A DNA stretch of 64,000 bases from Achromobacter denitrificans NBRC 15125 (GTDB lineage Bacteria > Pseudomonadota > Gammaproteobacteria > Burkholderiales > Burkholderiaceae_B): assembly GCF_001571365.1 (NCBI RefSeq), contig NZ_BCTQ01000016.1:1-64000 (forward strand), written 5' to 3'. How positions within the stretch are numbered: position 1 is the stretch's first letter; every line of letters begins with the position of its first letter. Position numbers and translations under genes: made by a program. Of the stretch, positions 25,569 through 33,271 are shown piece after piece. The notes beneath the pieces were generated by a model that was not told the DNA's origin, ran no database searches, and was given only the letters and a program-made list of their open reading frames with translations.

Positions 25569-25615
25569 ATATATCGTATAGTTCCGATATATGATTCGGT
25601 AAATTGCGATATATC
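25569..25615. promoter_or_regulatory. Three ATATATCG/CGATATAT half-sites before the ArsR gene
   Basis: ATATATCG (25569-25576) and CGATATAT (25585-25592) form a perfect inverted repeat with an 8-bp spacer. A third CGATATAT sits at 25607-25614, within the 8-bp palindrome GATATATC and directly before the arsR start. This AT-rich block fits an ArsR-family operator/promoter with autorepression. Confidence 0.6.
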
Positions 25616-25618
25616 AAT

Positions 25619-25966
25619 ATGACTGCCCCCACTTCCAACCCCGATCCCGCCGCCGCGCCGCCCGGCATCGACGCCGACGCCATCCTCAAGGCGCTGGCCA
25701 ATCCGGTGCGGCGCGACATCCTCGCGTGGCTGAAGACGCCGCAAGCGTACTTCGAGGAGCGCCCGGGCCATACCTTCGAGCACGGGGTATGCGCGGGCCA
25801 CATCGACAGCCGCTGCGGCCTGTCCCAGTCCACCGTGTCCACGCACCTGGCCGTCTTGCAGCGCGCGGGCCTGATCACGTCCACGAAAGTGGGGCAGTGG
25901 ATATTTTTCCGTCGCAACGAACCCGTGATCGCCGCCTTTCTGCGGCAACTCAACCAGGATATGTAG
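25619..25966 (+). CDS. ArsR-family regulator, probable control of the Old Yellow Enzyme gene
   Basis: The 115-aa winged-helix protein has the ArsR core (ALANPVRRDILAWLK; recognition helix SQSTVSTHLAVLQRAGL; wing KVGQWIFFRRNE). It lacks the usual metal-binding ELCVCDL motif; instead an insertion before the recognition helix carries Cys58 and Cys66 (HGVCAGHIDSRC), which could sense electrophiles or oxidants. The ATG at 25619 is chosen; a TTG 15 nt upstream would place the start inside the operator. No Shine-Dalgarno is visible, so the transcript may be leaderless. The flavin reductase gene follows after 44 bp. Confidence 0.82.
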   Translation: MTAPTSNPDPAAAPPGIDADAILKALANPVRRDILAWLKTPQAYFEERPGHTFEHGVCAGHIDSRCGLSQSTVSTHLAVLQRAGLITSTKVGQWIFFRRNEPVIAAFLRQLNQDM

Positions 25967-25981
25967 CGCTCCGCTACCACG

Positions 25982-25999
25982 GGCCCCGCCTGCGGGGCC
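25982..25999 (+). other. GC hairpin between the ArsR and reductase genes
   Basis: GGCCCCGC and GCGGGGCC form an 8-bp stem (or 7 bp with a 4-nt loop) ending at the base before the GAGGA ribosome site of the reductase gene. No T-run follows. It may tune translation or stabilise the distal transcript instead of terminating it. Confidence 0.4.
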
Positions 26000-26010
26000 G
26001 AGGATTTCGC

Positions 26011-27066
26011 ATGAACCAGCTATTCGAACCCCTGCGCGTCGGCGACCTGACGCTTCCCAACCGCATCATCATGGCGCCCCTGACGCGCATGCACGCCGAC
26101 CCGGGCCGCGTGCCCAACGACCTGATGGTCGAGTACTACACGCAGCGCGCCGGCGCCGGCCTGATCCTGACCGAGGCCACGGCCGTGACGCCGCAAGGCG
26201 TGGGCTACGCGGACACCCCGGGGCTGTGGACGCCCGAGCAGGTCAAGGGCTGGCGCAAGGTCACGTCGGCGGTGCATGCCGCCGGCGGCCGGATCGTGGC
26301 GCAGCTGTGGCACGTGGGCCGCATTTCCGATCCCATGTTCCTGGACGGCGAGCTGCCCGTGGCGCCCAGCGCCATCGCGGCCGAAGGCCACGTCAGCCAC
26401 GTGCGTCCGCAGCGCGCCTACGTGACGCCGCGGGCGCTGGAAACCGCCGAGTTGCCGGGCGTGGTCGAGGCCTATCGCCACGGCGCCCGGATGGCGATGG
26501 AAGCCGGGTTCGACGGCGTGGAAGTGCATGCCGCCAACGGCTACCTGCTGGACCAGTTCCTGCAGGACAGCACCAACCTGCGCACCGACGCCTACGGCGG
26601 GCCGGTGGAGAATCGCGCGCGCCTGCTGCTGGAAGCGGTGGACGCCTGCGTATCGGTGTGGGGCGCGGGCCGGGTGGGCGTGCATCTGTCGCCGCGCGGC
26701 GAGATCCACAGCATGGGCGATTCCGACCCCGCCGCCACGTTCGGCTACGTGGCCCGCGAACTGGGCAAGCGCGGCATCGCGTTCCTGTGCGTGCGCGAGC
26801 ACGAAGCCGCCGACAGCCTCGGCCCGGCGCTCAAGGCGGCGTTCGGCGGCGTCTATATCGGCAATGAAGGCTATACGCGGGAATCCGCCGAGGCCGCCAT
26901 CGCGGCGGGCCGGGTCGATGCCGTGGCTTTCGGCGTCCAGTACATCGCCAACCCCGACCTGGCGCGGCGCTTCGCGCTCAAGGCGCCGCTGAACCGGCCC
27001 AATCCGGCCACGTTCTACGCGCCCGGCCCCGGCGGTTATACGGACTATCCGGCGCTGCCGGCCTGA
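26011..27066 (+). CDS. Alkene reductase of the Old Yellow Enzyme family (NemA-like)
   Basis: The 351-aa FMN-dependent reductase has the OYE active-site pair His173 and Asn176 with Tyr178 (EVHAANGYLLDQFLQDSTN), the N-terminal NRIIMAPLTR, and the FMN phosphate region GVYIGNEGYT. It reduces activated C=C bonds and nitro compounds with NADPH. It follows the thiol-containing ArsR regulator, so induction by electrophilic substrates is likely. A weak hairpin (27068-27087) separates it from the convergent protease gene. Confidence 0.9.
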   Translation: MNQLFEPLRVGDLTLPNRIIMAPLTRMHADPGRVPNDLMVEYYTQRAGAGLILTEATAVTPQGVGYADTPGLWTPEQVKGWRKVTSAVHAAGGRIVAQLWHVGRISDPMFLDGELPVAPSAIAAEGHVSHVRPQRAYVTPRALETAELPGVVEAYRHGARMAMEAGFDGVEVHAANGYLLDQFLQDSTNLRTDAYGGPVENRARLLLEAVDACVSVWGAGRVGVHLSPRGEIHSMGDSDPAATFGYVARELGKRGIAFLCVREHEAADSLGPALKAAFGGVYIGNEGYTRESAEAAIAAGRVDAVAFGVQYIANPDLARRFALKAPLNRPNPATFYAPGPGGYTDYPALPA

Positions 27067-27103
27067 CGCGGGTTGCGCCGGACCCGCATGTGCCCGGCGG
27101 GCG

Positions 27104-27949
27104 TCAGAAGGCGGCGCGCATCGGATAGGTGAACAGCGCGAAGTGCGCCGCGTTCAGGCCCAGGTGCGCCAGCACGGCCGCGGCCAGGCCGCCATGGCGG
27201 TAGGCCCAGCCATAGGCCGCGCCCGCCAGCCCGGCCAGCAGCATCCATTGCCAGCCGCCGGCGTAATGCGCCAGCCCGAACGCCAGGGCCGCCACGGCCA
27301 GCGCCGCCTGGCCGCCCCAGGCGCGGTCGCGCCACAGGAGGCTCAGGCGCTCTTGCAGATAGCCGCGGAACAGCGCTTCCTCGGCCAGCGTGACCAGCAG
27401 CGCGTTATTGAGCAGCCAGATCGGGCCCGCGGCCGGCCATTTGGGCGCCCAGTCCACCACGCCCAGCGCCAGCGCGCTGCCCAGGCAGACGGCCGCCGCC
27501 GCGGCCCACGCCAGCAGGGCCGCCCGCAGCGTGGCGCGCGGGTCCCGGCCGGCCATGGGCGGGGCCAGCGCCAGCACCACCCAGAACGCCACCAGGGGCT
27601 TGTCCAGGTTCAGGTGCATGCCGAAGGGCGCGGCGCCGGGGCTGAGCGGCGCGGGGTCTATCACCCGCAGATTGTGAAAACCCGGCAGCAGATGCAGGAA
27701 CAGCAGCGCGGCCAGCGCCAGGAACAGCGCATGCCCCGCGGCGCGTGTCGCAGGCGTGGCGTTTCGCAGCAGCACCGCCGCCAGGATCAGCAGCGCGGGC
27801 CAGGCCAGCGCCGCCGGATCGAGCGTGCCGTCGGCCCAGGCCCAGCCGTAGGCGGCCGCCAGCGGCGCCAGGGCCCAGCGCCGCGTCGCGGGCGGCCAGA
27901 GCAGGGCGGCGGCTACGAACAGGAAGGACCAGGGGCTGAGCAGGGGCAC
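27104..27949 (-). CDS. CPBP-family intramembrane metalloprotease (CAAX protease-like)
   Basis: The 281-aa protein has about eight hydrophobic segments and the three CPBP/ABI motifs: EEALFRGYLQERLS, FGLAHYAGG and HLGLNAAHF, providing the Glu-Glu and His residues of the membrane metalloprotease site. Substrate unknown; bacterial members process membrane or prenylated peptides or act in immunity. It is a single gene between converging and diverging neighbours. Confidence 0.85.
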   Translation of the reverse strand: MPLLSPWSFLFVAAALLWPPATRRWALAPLAAAYGWAWADGTLDPAALAWPALLILAAVLLRNATPATRAAGHALFLALAALLFLHLLPGFHNLRVIDPAPLSPGAAPFGMHLNLDKPLVAFWVVLALAPPMAGRDPRATLRAALLAWAAAAAVCLGSALALGVVDWAPKWPAAGPIWLLNNALLVTLAEEALFRGYLQERLSLLWRDRAWGGQAALAVAALAFGLAHYAGGWQWMLLAGLAGAAYGWAYRHGGLAAAVLAHLGLNAAHFALFTYPMRAAF

Positions 27950-28035
27950 GGGGCGCGGCGGCGAAAAGCGATGAGTGTAAGCGCGGCGCGGCCGCTTGCG
28001 GTATCGTGCCTGGGCGCATACCTGGGAGTCGCACC

Positions 28036-28410
28036 ATGAAGACGATCGCGTGGTTGATGCTGGCGGCGGCCTTGCTGCCTTTCGTGTCGACGCTCATCGC
28101 CAAGGCCGGAGGCCGGCAATACGACAATAACGATCCGCGCGCCTGGCTGGCGCGACAGGAAGGCTGGCGCGCCCGCGCGAACGCGGCGCAGATCAACACC
28201 TTCGAGGCGCTGCCGTTCTTCTACGGCGCGGTGCTGTTCGCGCTCTACAACCAGGCGCCCGCCGCGCACGTGGCCACCTTGATGGCCTGCTGGCTGGGCG
28301 TGCGCCTGGGCTATCTGGCGATGTACCTGGCGGGCTGGGGCGCGCTGCGCTCGCTGGTCTGGGCGATCGGCGTGGGCTTCGTGATCGCCATCCTGTTCTC
28401 GGGCGTCTAG
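28036..28410 (+). CDS. MAPEG-family membrane protein
   Basis: The 124-aa protein has four hydrophobic segments and the MAPEG hallmark RANAAQINTFEALPFFYGAVL. MAPEG members include glutathione-dependent membrane enzymes; bacterial ones are mostly uncharacterised. The ATG at 28036 follows GGGAGTCGCACC and starts the first membrane segment; an upstream in-frame ATG adds only a polar stretch. Confidence 0.87.
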   Translation: MKTIAWLMLAAALLPFVSTLIAKAGGRQYDNNDPRAWLARQEGWRARANAAQINTFEALPFFYGAVLFALYNQAPAAHVATLMACWLGVRLGYLAMYLAGWGALRSLVWAIGVGFVIAILFSGV

Positions 28411-28438
28411 GGCCTGTTGCCCCTGAAAGAGGCCCGGG

Positions 28439-28873
28439 CTACTTCCATTCGAACACGGCGCGCGCGGTGGCGCCGTTCTGCACCGAGACTTCGCGCTCCT
28501 GCGCGGTGCCATTGTAGGTGGCCGAGACCTTGTAGCGGCCCGCCGGCAGCTTCACCAGCATGTAGGGGCCTTCGGCCGTGGTCTGCAGGACCGGCTTGCC
28601 GTGCGCGTCCTGGATCGAGACGTTGACGTTGGCGACGTAATCCGCGTTGCCGTCGCGCTGCGCCGCGAAGGTCAGGGCCAGCGGGTAGTCCTTGGCGGCG
28701 GCCTTCATGGCCTCGGACTCGTCCAGGCCGATGCCGCCGCTGACGTATTCCACGGCGCCCTGGTGCTGCACCGCCGGCAGGCCGGCCTGCACCGTCGACA
28801 GGACGCCGGCGAAGGCCATGCTGCCCACGGCCATCGCGGCGGCCATGGTGCAGCGTTCGATACGCTTGTTCAT
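28439..28873 (-). CDS. Secreted carboxypeptidase-regulatory-like domain protein
   Basis: The 144-aa protein starts with a signal peptide (MNKRIERCTMAAAMAVGSMA, cleavage near VQAG). The mature part carries a small beta-sandwich of the carboxypeptidase-regulatory type (VANVNVSIQDAHGKPVLQTT, then LPAGRYKVSATYNG). The start at 28873 has a strong AAGGAG 6 nt upstream; the frame is open further upstream but that part is not plausible. Role in the envelope is unknown. Confidence 0.75.
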   Translation of the reverse strand: MNKRIERCTMAAAMAVGSMAFAGVLSTVQAGLPAVQHQGAVEYVSGGIGLDESEAMKAAAKDYPLALTFAAQRDGNADYVANVNVSIQDAHGKPVLQTTAEGPYMLVKLPAGRYKVSATYNGTAQEREVSVQNGATARAVFEWK

Positions 28874-29001
28874 TAGGTTCTCCTTGATGGGATGGCCGGC
28901 GCCGCTGCGCGCCGGCCGCGGCCATATGCCGCGCCACTGAGGGGTGACAGGAAATTCGACCCTCGCCAGCGCCCGGAGTTCGCGCCGCGGCGCCTTCGAT
29001 G

Positions 29002-29817
29002 TCAACCGATTGTTTCCGCGGCCCGGGGGAGGGGATCGCCGCCGCCGGCCGCGCGCCAGGAGAACGTCAGCCGGCTTTCACCGCTGATCGAGCCGTCGGG
29101 CGCGAAGCGCCTTTCATCCAGCTGTCCGGCGCCGCCGTCGCGCAGCGCCAGCACGCTGGAGCTGCGGGTGCCATAGTTCGGACTGACGATGAAGGGGCTG
29201 CTCAATAGCCTTTCGCGATCCAGCGGCAGGCCGGTGGCGGGCAGGTCGGCGTCGTCGGCGGGCGCTCGGTCGGCCAGGGCGGCCATGAGCGCGGGCAGGT
29301 CGGGCTGCAGGCCGGCATGCAGGACGGCCGTGAAGGCGGCTTTGGTGCGCGCCAGCTTGGGCCAGGGCGTGTCGAGCAAGTGATTGGACAGGGCGTAGAC
29401 GCCGGGCGCGAGCGCGCGCGGCCCGCCGTCGCGGTTGCTGAGATACCAGGCTTCCCGCGTGTCGCCCACGATCAGGTTGAAGCCGTTGTAGGCCTGGCCG
29501 GCCTCGTGCACGCGGGCGAGATAGGCGGCGGGCGTGTCGTCGCCGCGCAGAAAGTCTTCCACCAGCGCGCCGCGGGACGGGGCCGGGTCCAGCACTTTGC
29601 CCGGTTCGCGGAAGTTCGTCACCAGCGCATAGCGGCCCTGGACGGTGGCGCCCATCCAGGTGCCGCCGGCGCGGCCATCGCGTCCCGCGTAGATGCCCGG
29701 CGCGTCCGGCCATCGTTGGGCGGGCAGCGTGGGCCTTTCGTGGAATTCATCGCGGTTGGCGGCGATCAGGACGGGGATGCCCGGCAGGGCGTGCAGGGCC
29801 AGTACGGCAAGACACAT
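29002..29817 (-). CDS. NRDE-family (TANGO2-like) protein
   Basis: The 271-aa protein begins MCLAVLALH and has the family signature ANRDEFHERP at residues ~19-28, then WMGATVQGRYALVTNFREP and a C-terminal SSSVLALRDGG. The N-terminal Cys2 may act as an N-terminal nucleophile-type residue (family inference). Bacterial function is unresolved; the human homologue TANGO2 is linked to metabolic disease. It starts 3 bp after the FUSC gene and is likely co-transcribed. Confidence 0.88.
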   Translation of the reverse strand: MCLAVLALHALPGIPVLIAANRDEFHERPTLPAQRWPDAPGIYAGRDGRAGGTWMGATVQGRYALVTNFREPGKVLDPAPSRGALVEDFLRGDDTPAAYLARVHEAGQAYNGFNLIVGDTREAWYLSNRDGGPRALAPGVYALSNHLLDTPWPKLARTKAAFTAVLHAGLQPDLPALMAALADRAPADDADLPATGLPLDRERLLSSPFIVSPNYGTRSSSVLALRDGGAGQLDERRFAPDGSISGESRLTFSWRAAGGGDPLPRAAETIG

Positions 29818-29820
29818 GGT

Positions 29821-31800
29821 TCAGACCTGGTTGGCGGGTTGATCGGGGGTGGCGCGGCCCGGCGCGGCCGCGAAATCCGGGCCGGCCAGCGTCGCGCGCA
29901 GGGTTTCTATCTGGGCGGCCACGTCGCGCAGCGCGGGCGAGGGCGAAGTGACGGCGGCCGAGGGCATCGGCGCGCCCTGGGCGACGGCGGCGCTCATCTC
30001 GTGCAGGCAGGCGGCCAGCTGGCCCAGCTGCGCGGCCGTGGGCGGGGCCTGGCCGTCGGGCGCGGACCAGGCGGTGTCGGAGATTGCGTTGGCCACGCGT
30101 TCCAGGGCCACTTCGACCGGCCACCAGGCCAGCGCGCGGCGGCTGACCAGCCGGGGCTCGGACAGGCCGCGCTGCAGCGCGACGCGCAGGTCGGACAGGC
30201 GCGCGTAGGCGCTGGCGCGCAGATCGTGCCGGCTGGCGGGGTCGGCCTGGAATACCGTGTTCAGGTAGGCGGCCAGCGTCGCCATGGCGGCGGAGACGGC
30301 GTTGTCGAGGTTGTTGCGCTCGATCCGGATCCAGGGCAGGTAGCCGACCAGCAGCACGATGGACGCGGCCACGCCCACGTCGATCAGGCGCGCCAGCGCG
30401 ATCGGCCAGCTGCCGGGCTGCAAGGCGCCGATCAGCAGCATGAGGATGGGCAGCAGGATGGCCGAGAACAGGCCGTAGTTGCGCCGTATGGACCAGGGCA
30501 GCAAGGAAGCCAGCGCGGCCACCGTGAGCAGGCTGACGATGCCGTTGCGGTCCAGCGCCAGCACCGTCGCGCTGATGGCCACGCCGATCACGCTGCCCGC
30601 GCAGCTTTGCAGCGCCCGCGCGAAGACCGAGCCGAAGTTGGGCTTGAAGACCACCACGACGATGAGCGGCACCCAATAGGAACGCGGCAGCGACGCCGCG
30701 TGCGCCACCACTTCCGCGGCGATCAGGCACAGCCCCAGCCGGATCAGGTAGCGCAGCGTCGTCGGTCCGGGGCGGTAGGTGCGCGCCAGCACCCGCCAGG
30801 GCGTGCGCGGCCGGGCCGGGGGCAGGCCGGCGAAAGCGTCGGCCTCGGTCAGCTTGCCGCCGTCCAGCAACTGCTGCACCTGCGTCAGCGCGTCGGCCAG
30901 CTGCGGCATGCCGGCGCGCTGCAAGGCGGCGATGTCCTCGCGCGGATCCGGCACGGCATCGTTCTCGACCCGGTCGGCCAGCCGGTTCATCACGCGCGCG
31001 CAGTCCGGCGGCAGCACGCGGCCGGCGCGGGCCAGCGCCAGCGCGGCGTTGGTCAGCGGCGTGCAGGCCTGCAACTGGGCGGCCAGGCGGGCCAGCCGCG
31101 GCGAGGGGCCGGCCGCGCGGCCGCGCGCCGCCAGCACGGTGTCGTAGGCGGTGGTCATGGCCGCTTCCATGTCGCGCCGGGCGGCCATCGTCCGCGAGGT
31201 GCCGATGGCCGCGAACATCGCCGCCAGCTTGCGGTAGGCCATCGCCACCGCCGCGCGCTCCGGGGCGATGGGATTGACCACCCAGCCCGACAGGGTCAGG
31301 GCCAGGCCGAACAGGCCGCCCGCGCCCACCAGCACCGAAGGCAGCCAGGGCGGCAGCGTGGAGGTGAGGCTCGCGCCCACGATCACGTAGACGGCGAATT
31401 GCAGCGTGGCCACCGCGGCGATGTTGTTGAAGGTGCCGACCAGGCTGGCCGCCAGCACCAGCACGGTCATGGCGCCGGCGGTCCAGAGGCCGTGGCCGGA
31501 GATCAGGTTGCCCAGCAAGTAGCCCAGCGCGCCGCCGAACACGGTGGAGCCGATGGACAGCGCGCGGTTGCGGTAGGGGCCGCCGTTGTCGCCGGTAATG
31601 GCGGGCAGCGCGCCCAGCGATACCAGGGCGGCCGCCGCGCTCTGGTCCAGCGCCAGGCCGGCGGCGGCGGGCAGGCCGATGGCCAGGGCGGCGCGCAGCG
31701 CCACCCAGCGGCTGACCGGCGAGGGCTCCATGTGCGCCAGGCTCATCAGCCAGCGCATGTTGGAGCTGCGCGCGCCGCGGCTCATCGAGGGGCGGGACAC
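29821..31800 (-). CDS. FUSC-family transporter (YccS/AaeB-like)
   Basis: The 659-aa protein has two sets of about six membrane segments (about 30-160 and 345-490) around a soluble helical region, the FUSC architecture. It diverges from the AaeB homologue at 16918 and has no fusion-protein partner nearby. The GTG at 31800 has TGAGG 6 nt upstream; ATG codons at 31785 and 31758 are alternative starts. Probable role is export of aromatic or organic anions, or cell-envelope stress relief (inference). Confidence 0.8.
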   Translation of the reverse strand: MSRPSMSRGARSSNMRWLMSLAHMEPSPVSRWVALRAALAIGLPAAAGLALDQSAAAALVSLGALPAITGDNGGPYRNRALSIGSTVFGGALGYLLGNLISGHGLWTAGAMTVLVLAASLVGTFNNIAAVATLQFAVYVIVGASLTSTLPPWLPSVLVGAGGLFGLALTLSGWVVNPIAPERAAVAMAYRKLAAMFAAIGTSRTMAARRDMEAAMTTAYDTVLAARGRAAGPSPRLARLAAQLQACTPLTNAALALARAGRVLPPDCARVMNRLADRVENDAVPDPREDIAALQRAGMPQLADALTQVQQLLDGGKLTEADAFAGLPPARPRTPWRVLARTYRPGPTTLRYLIRLGLCLIAAEVVAHAASLPRSYWVPLIVVVVFKPNFGSVFARALQSCAGSVIGVAISATVLALDRNGIVSLLTVAALASLLPWSIRRNYGLFSAILLPILMLLIGALQPGSWPIALARLIDVGVAASIVLLVGYLPWIRIERNNLDNAVSAAMATLAAYLNTVFQADPASRHDLRASAYARLSDLRVALQRGLSEPRLVSRRALAWWPVEVALERVANAISDTAWSAPDGQAPPTAAQLGQLAACLHEMSAAVAQGAPMPSAAVTSPSPALRDVAAQIETLRATLAGPDFAAAPGRATPDQPANQV

Positions 31801-31825
31801 GATGGCCTCATGGCGGCACGGCGGC

Positions 31826-32308
31826 TCAGGCCTTGATCAGCGGCGCCTCGTCGGGCGCCGCCAACCGGAAATAATCCTCCGTATTGAGGAGGATGGAAGC
31901 ATCCAGGCGGCCGGCGTTGAACACGATTTCGCCGTGGCGTTCCCGGAGGCTGGGATCCACCAGCAAGTGCAGTTCCGGATTGAAGCTGAAGGGAGGGATG
32001 GCGCCGATCTCGCAGCCGGTGAGTTCGCGCGCCAGGTCCTGCGACGCCAGCGACGCCTTCTTGCCGCCGGCCGCGCGGGCGATGGCGTCCAGGTCGGCCT
32101 GCTTGTCGGCCGGGAAGACGGCCAGCACGTTCTTGCGCAGGTTGGACGACACCTTGACCCGGCACACCAGCGCCTTGGCGCCCTGGCTGACCTCGGTGCC
32201 GCGGATGGCCGCCACTTCGACGGACCGGCCGGCAGCCGGATGTTCGATCAGGCGGTAGCGGGCCTGGTTCTGGGCAAGCAGGGCTTGCAGGCGTTCAAAG
32301 ACTTCCAT
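31826..32308 (-). CDS. YbaK/EbsC-family aminoacyl-tRNA deacylase
   Basis: The 160-aa protein has the YbaK/ProX editing-domain fold: GAKALVCRVK, the Lys-rich KKASLASQDLARELTGCEIGAIPPF loop and HLLVDPSL. Such proteins hydrolyse mischarged tRNA (for example Cys-tRNAPro or Ala-tRNAPro). It is a free-standing editing domain located 25 bp before the FUSC gene start on the same strand. Confidence 0.85.
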   Translation of the reverse strand: MEVFERLQALLAQNQARYRLIEHPAAGRSVEVAAIRGTEVSQGAKALVCRVKVSSNLRKNVLAVFPADKQADLDAIARAAGGKKASLASQDLARELTGCEIGAIPPFSFNPELHLLVDPSLRERHGEIVFNAGRLDASILLNTEDYFRLAAPDEAPLIKA

Positions 32309-32395
32309 GTCGGGCGCGGGCGGTGGGCGATCGGGCCGGCGCCGGGAGTCGACGCCGTACGCCGCATGATACGCCGGCCGGGAGCCATGCAGGCC

Positions 32396-33118
32396 CTAGA
32401 TGTCTCCGGTGAAGGCGTAGCCCCAGCCCCACACGGTGCGGATCGGCAGTTCCACGCTCAGGTCCTGCGCCTTGCGCCGCAGGCGACTCACCACCACGTC
32501 GGTGCGGCGCATCGAGTCGCGGGCGCCCTGGGCTTCCAGGCCGGGCGAATCGCCGCGCGGCAGGCGCTTGTCGGGGCTGGCCGTGAGCTTGAGCAGGAAC
32601 TCGCGTTCGGCCTGGGTCAGCGACAAGCGCGCGCCTTGCGGGCTGACCAGCGTCCAGGCGGCATCCTGGAATTGCCACTTGCCCGCGGCGTCGGCGGAGG
32701 GCGCCGCGGGGGGGCGCGGCTCGGGCTCGGCGGACGGCCGGCGGCCCGCGGCGGGCACGCGCCGCACCAGCGCCTGCAGCGCCGCCGCGATCTCGGGCGT
32801 GCCCACGTCGGCCTGGAAGCAGGCGTCGGCACCGCAATGCAGGCCCAGGATGCGGTTTTCGGGGGAATCGAAATTGGAGATGGCGATGATGCCGGCGGTG
32901 GTATCCATGGCTCGCAGGCCGGCCACGGCCATGCAGAGATCGGAGAGCTCGGCTTCCATCACCAGCAAGGGGGTGCGGCGCGCCTGGAACAGGCGGAACA
33001 GGCCGTTGGAGTCTTCGCAGGGGCGCGGCGAGAAGCCCATTCCGGCCAGCGCGCCGCTACGGCGCTTGCGTTGACCGGCATCGGGCGAGAAGACGATCAA
33101 GTCGAGGAGGTCATTCAT
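32396..33118 (-). CDS. OmpR-like winged-helix regulator with a degenerate receiver domain
   Basis: The 240-aa protein has an N-terminal receiver-like half (MNDLLDLIVFSPDAGQRKRR to about residue 110), a Pro/Ala-rich linker and a C-terminal Trans_reg_C winged helix (about 145-240; LTQAEREFLLKLTASPDKRL, then VVVSRLRRKAQDLSVELPIRTVWGWGYAF). The usual phospho-acceptor environment is not evident: the expected DxxLP motif reads MEAELSDL. It may act without a histidine kinase; none is adjacent. The start is uncertain (33118 or 33154). Targets are unknown. Confidence 0.75.
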   Translation of the reverse strand: MNDLLDLIVFSPDAGQRKRRSGALAGMGFSPRPCEDSNGLFRLFQARRTPLLVMEAELSDLCMAVAGLRAMDTTAGIIAISNFDSPENRILGLHCGADACFQADVGTPEIAAALQALVRRVPAAGRRPSAEPEPRPPAAPSADAAGKWQFQDAAWTLVSPQGARLSLTQAEREFLLKLTASPDKRLPRGDSPGLEAQGARDSMRRTDVVVSRLRRKAQDLSVELPIRTVWGWGYAFTGDI

Positions 33119-33271
33119 GAATCGTTGTGATCTGTGCAGCATAAGCTTCTGCATGATGCAACGGATCCAGCGGTTTCCTAAACCTCGCTCAACACTACTT
33201 TCCGGCCCGAATTCTCGGACATGCGCGCGCCGCGGGCGCCGGGCGCACCGTTGTGGTGCGCGACCGGCGTT

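Noticed and set aside
27068-27087. GCGGGT/ACCCGC hairpin between the reductase and CPBP genes
   Set aside because: A 6-bp stem without a T-run in GC-rich DNA is too weak to call a terminator on its own.
29317-31836. 839-codon frame opposite the NRDE and FUSC genes
   Set aside because: Gln/Gly/Ala/Arg low-complexity translation typical of antisense shadow; both genes on the other strand are well supported.
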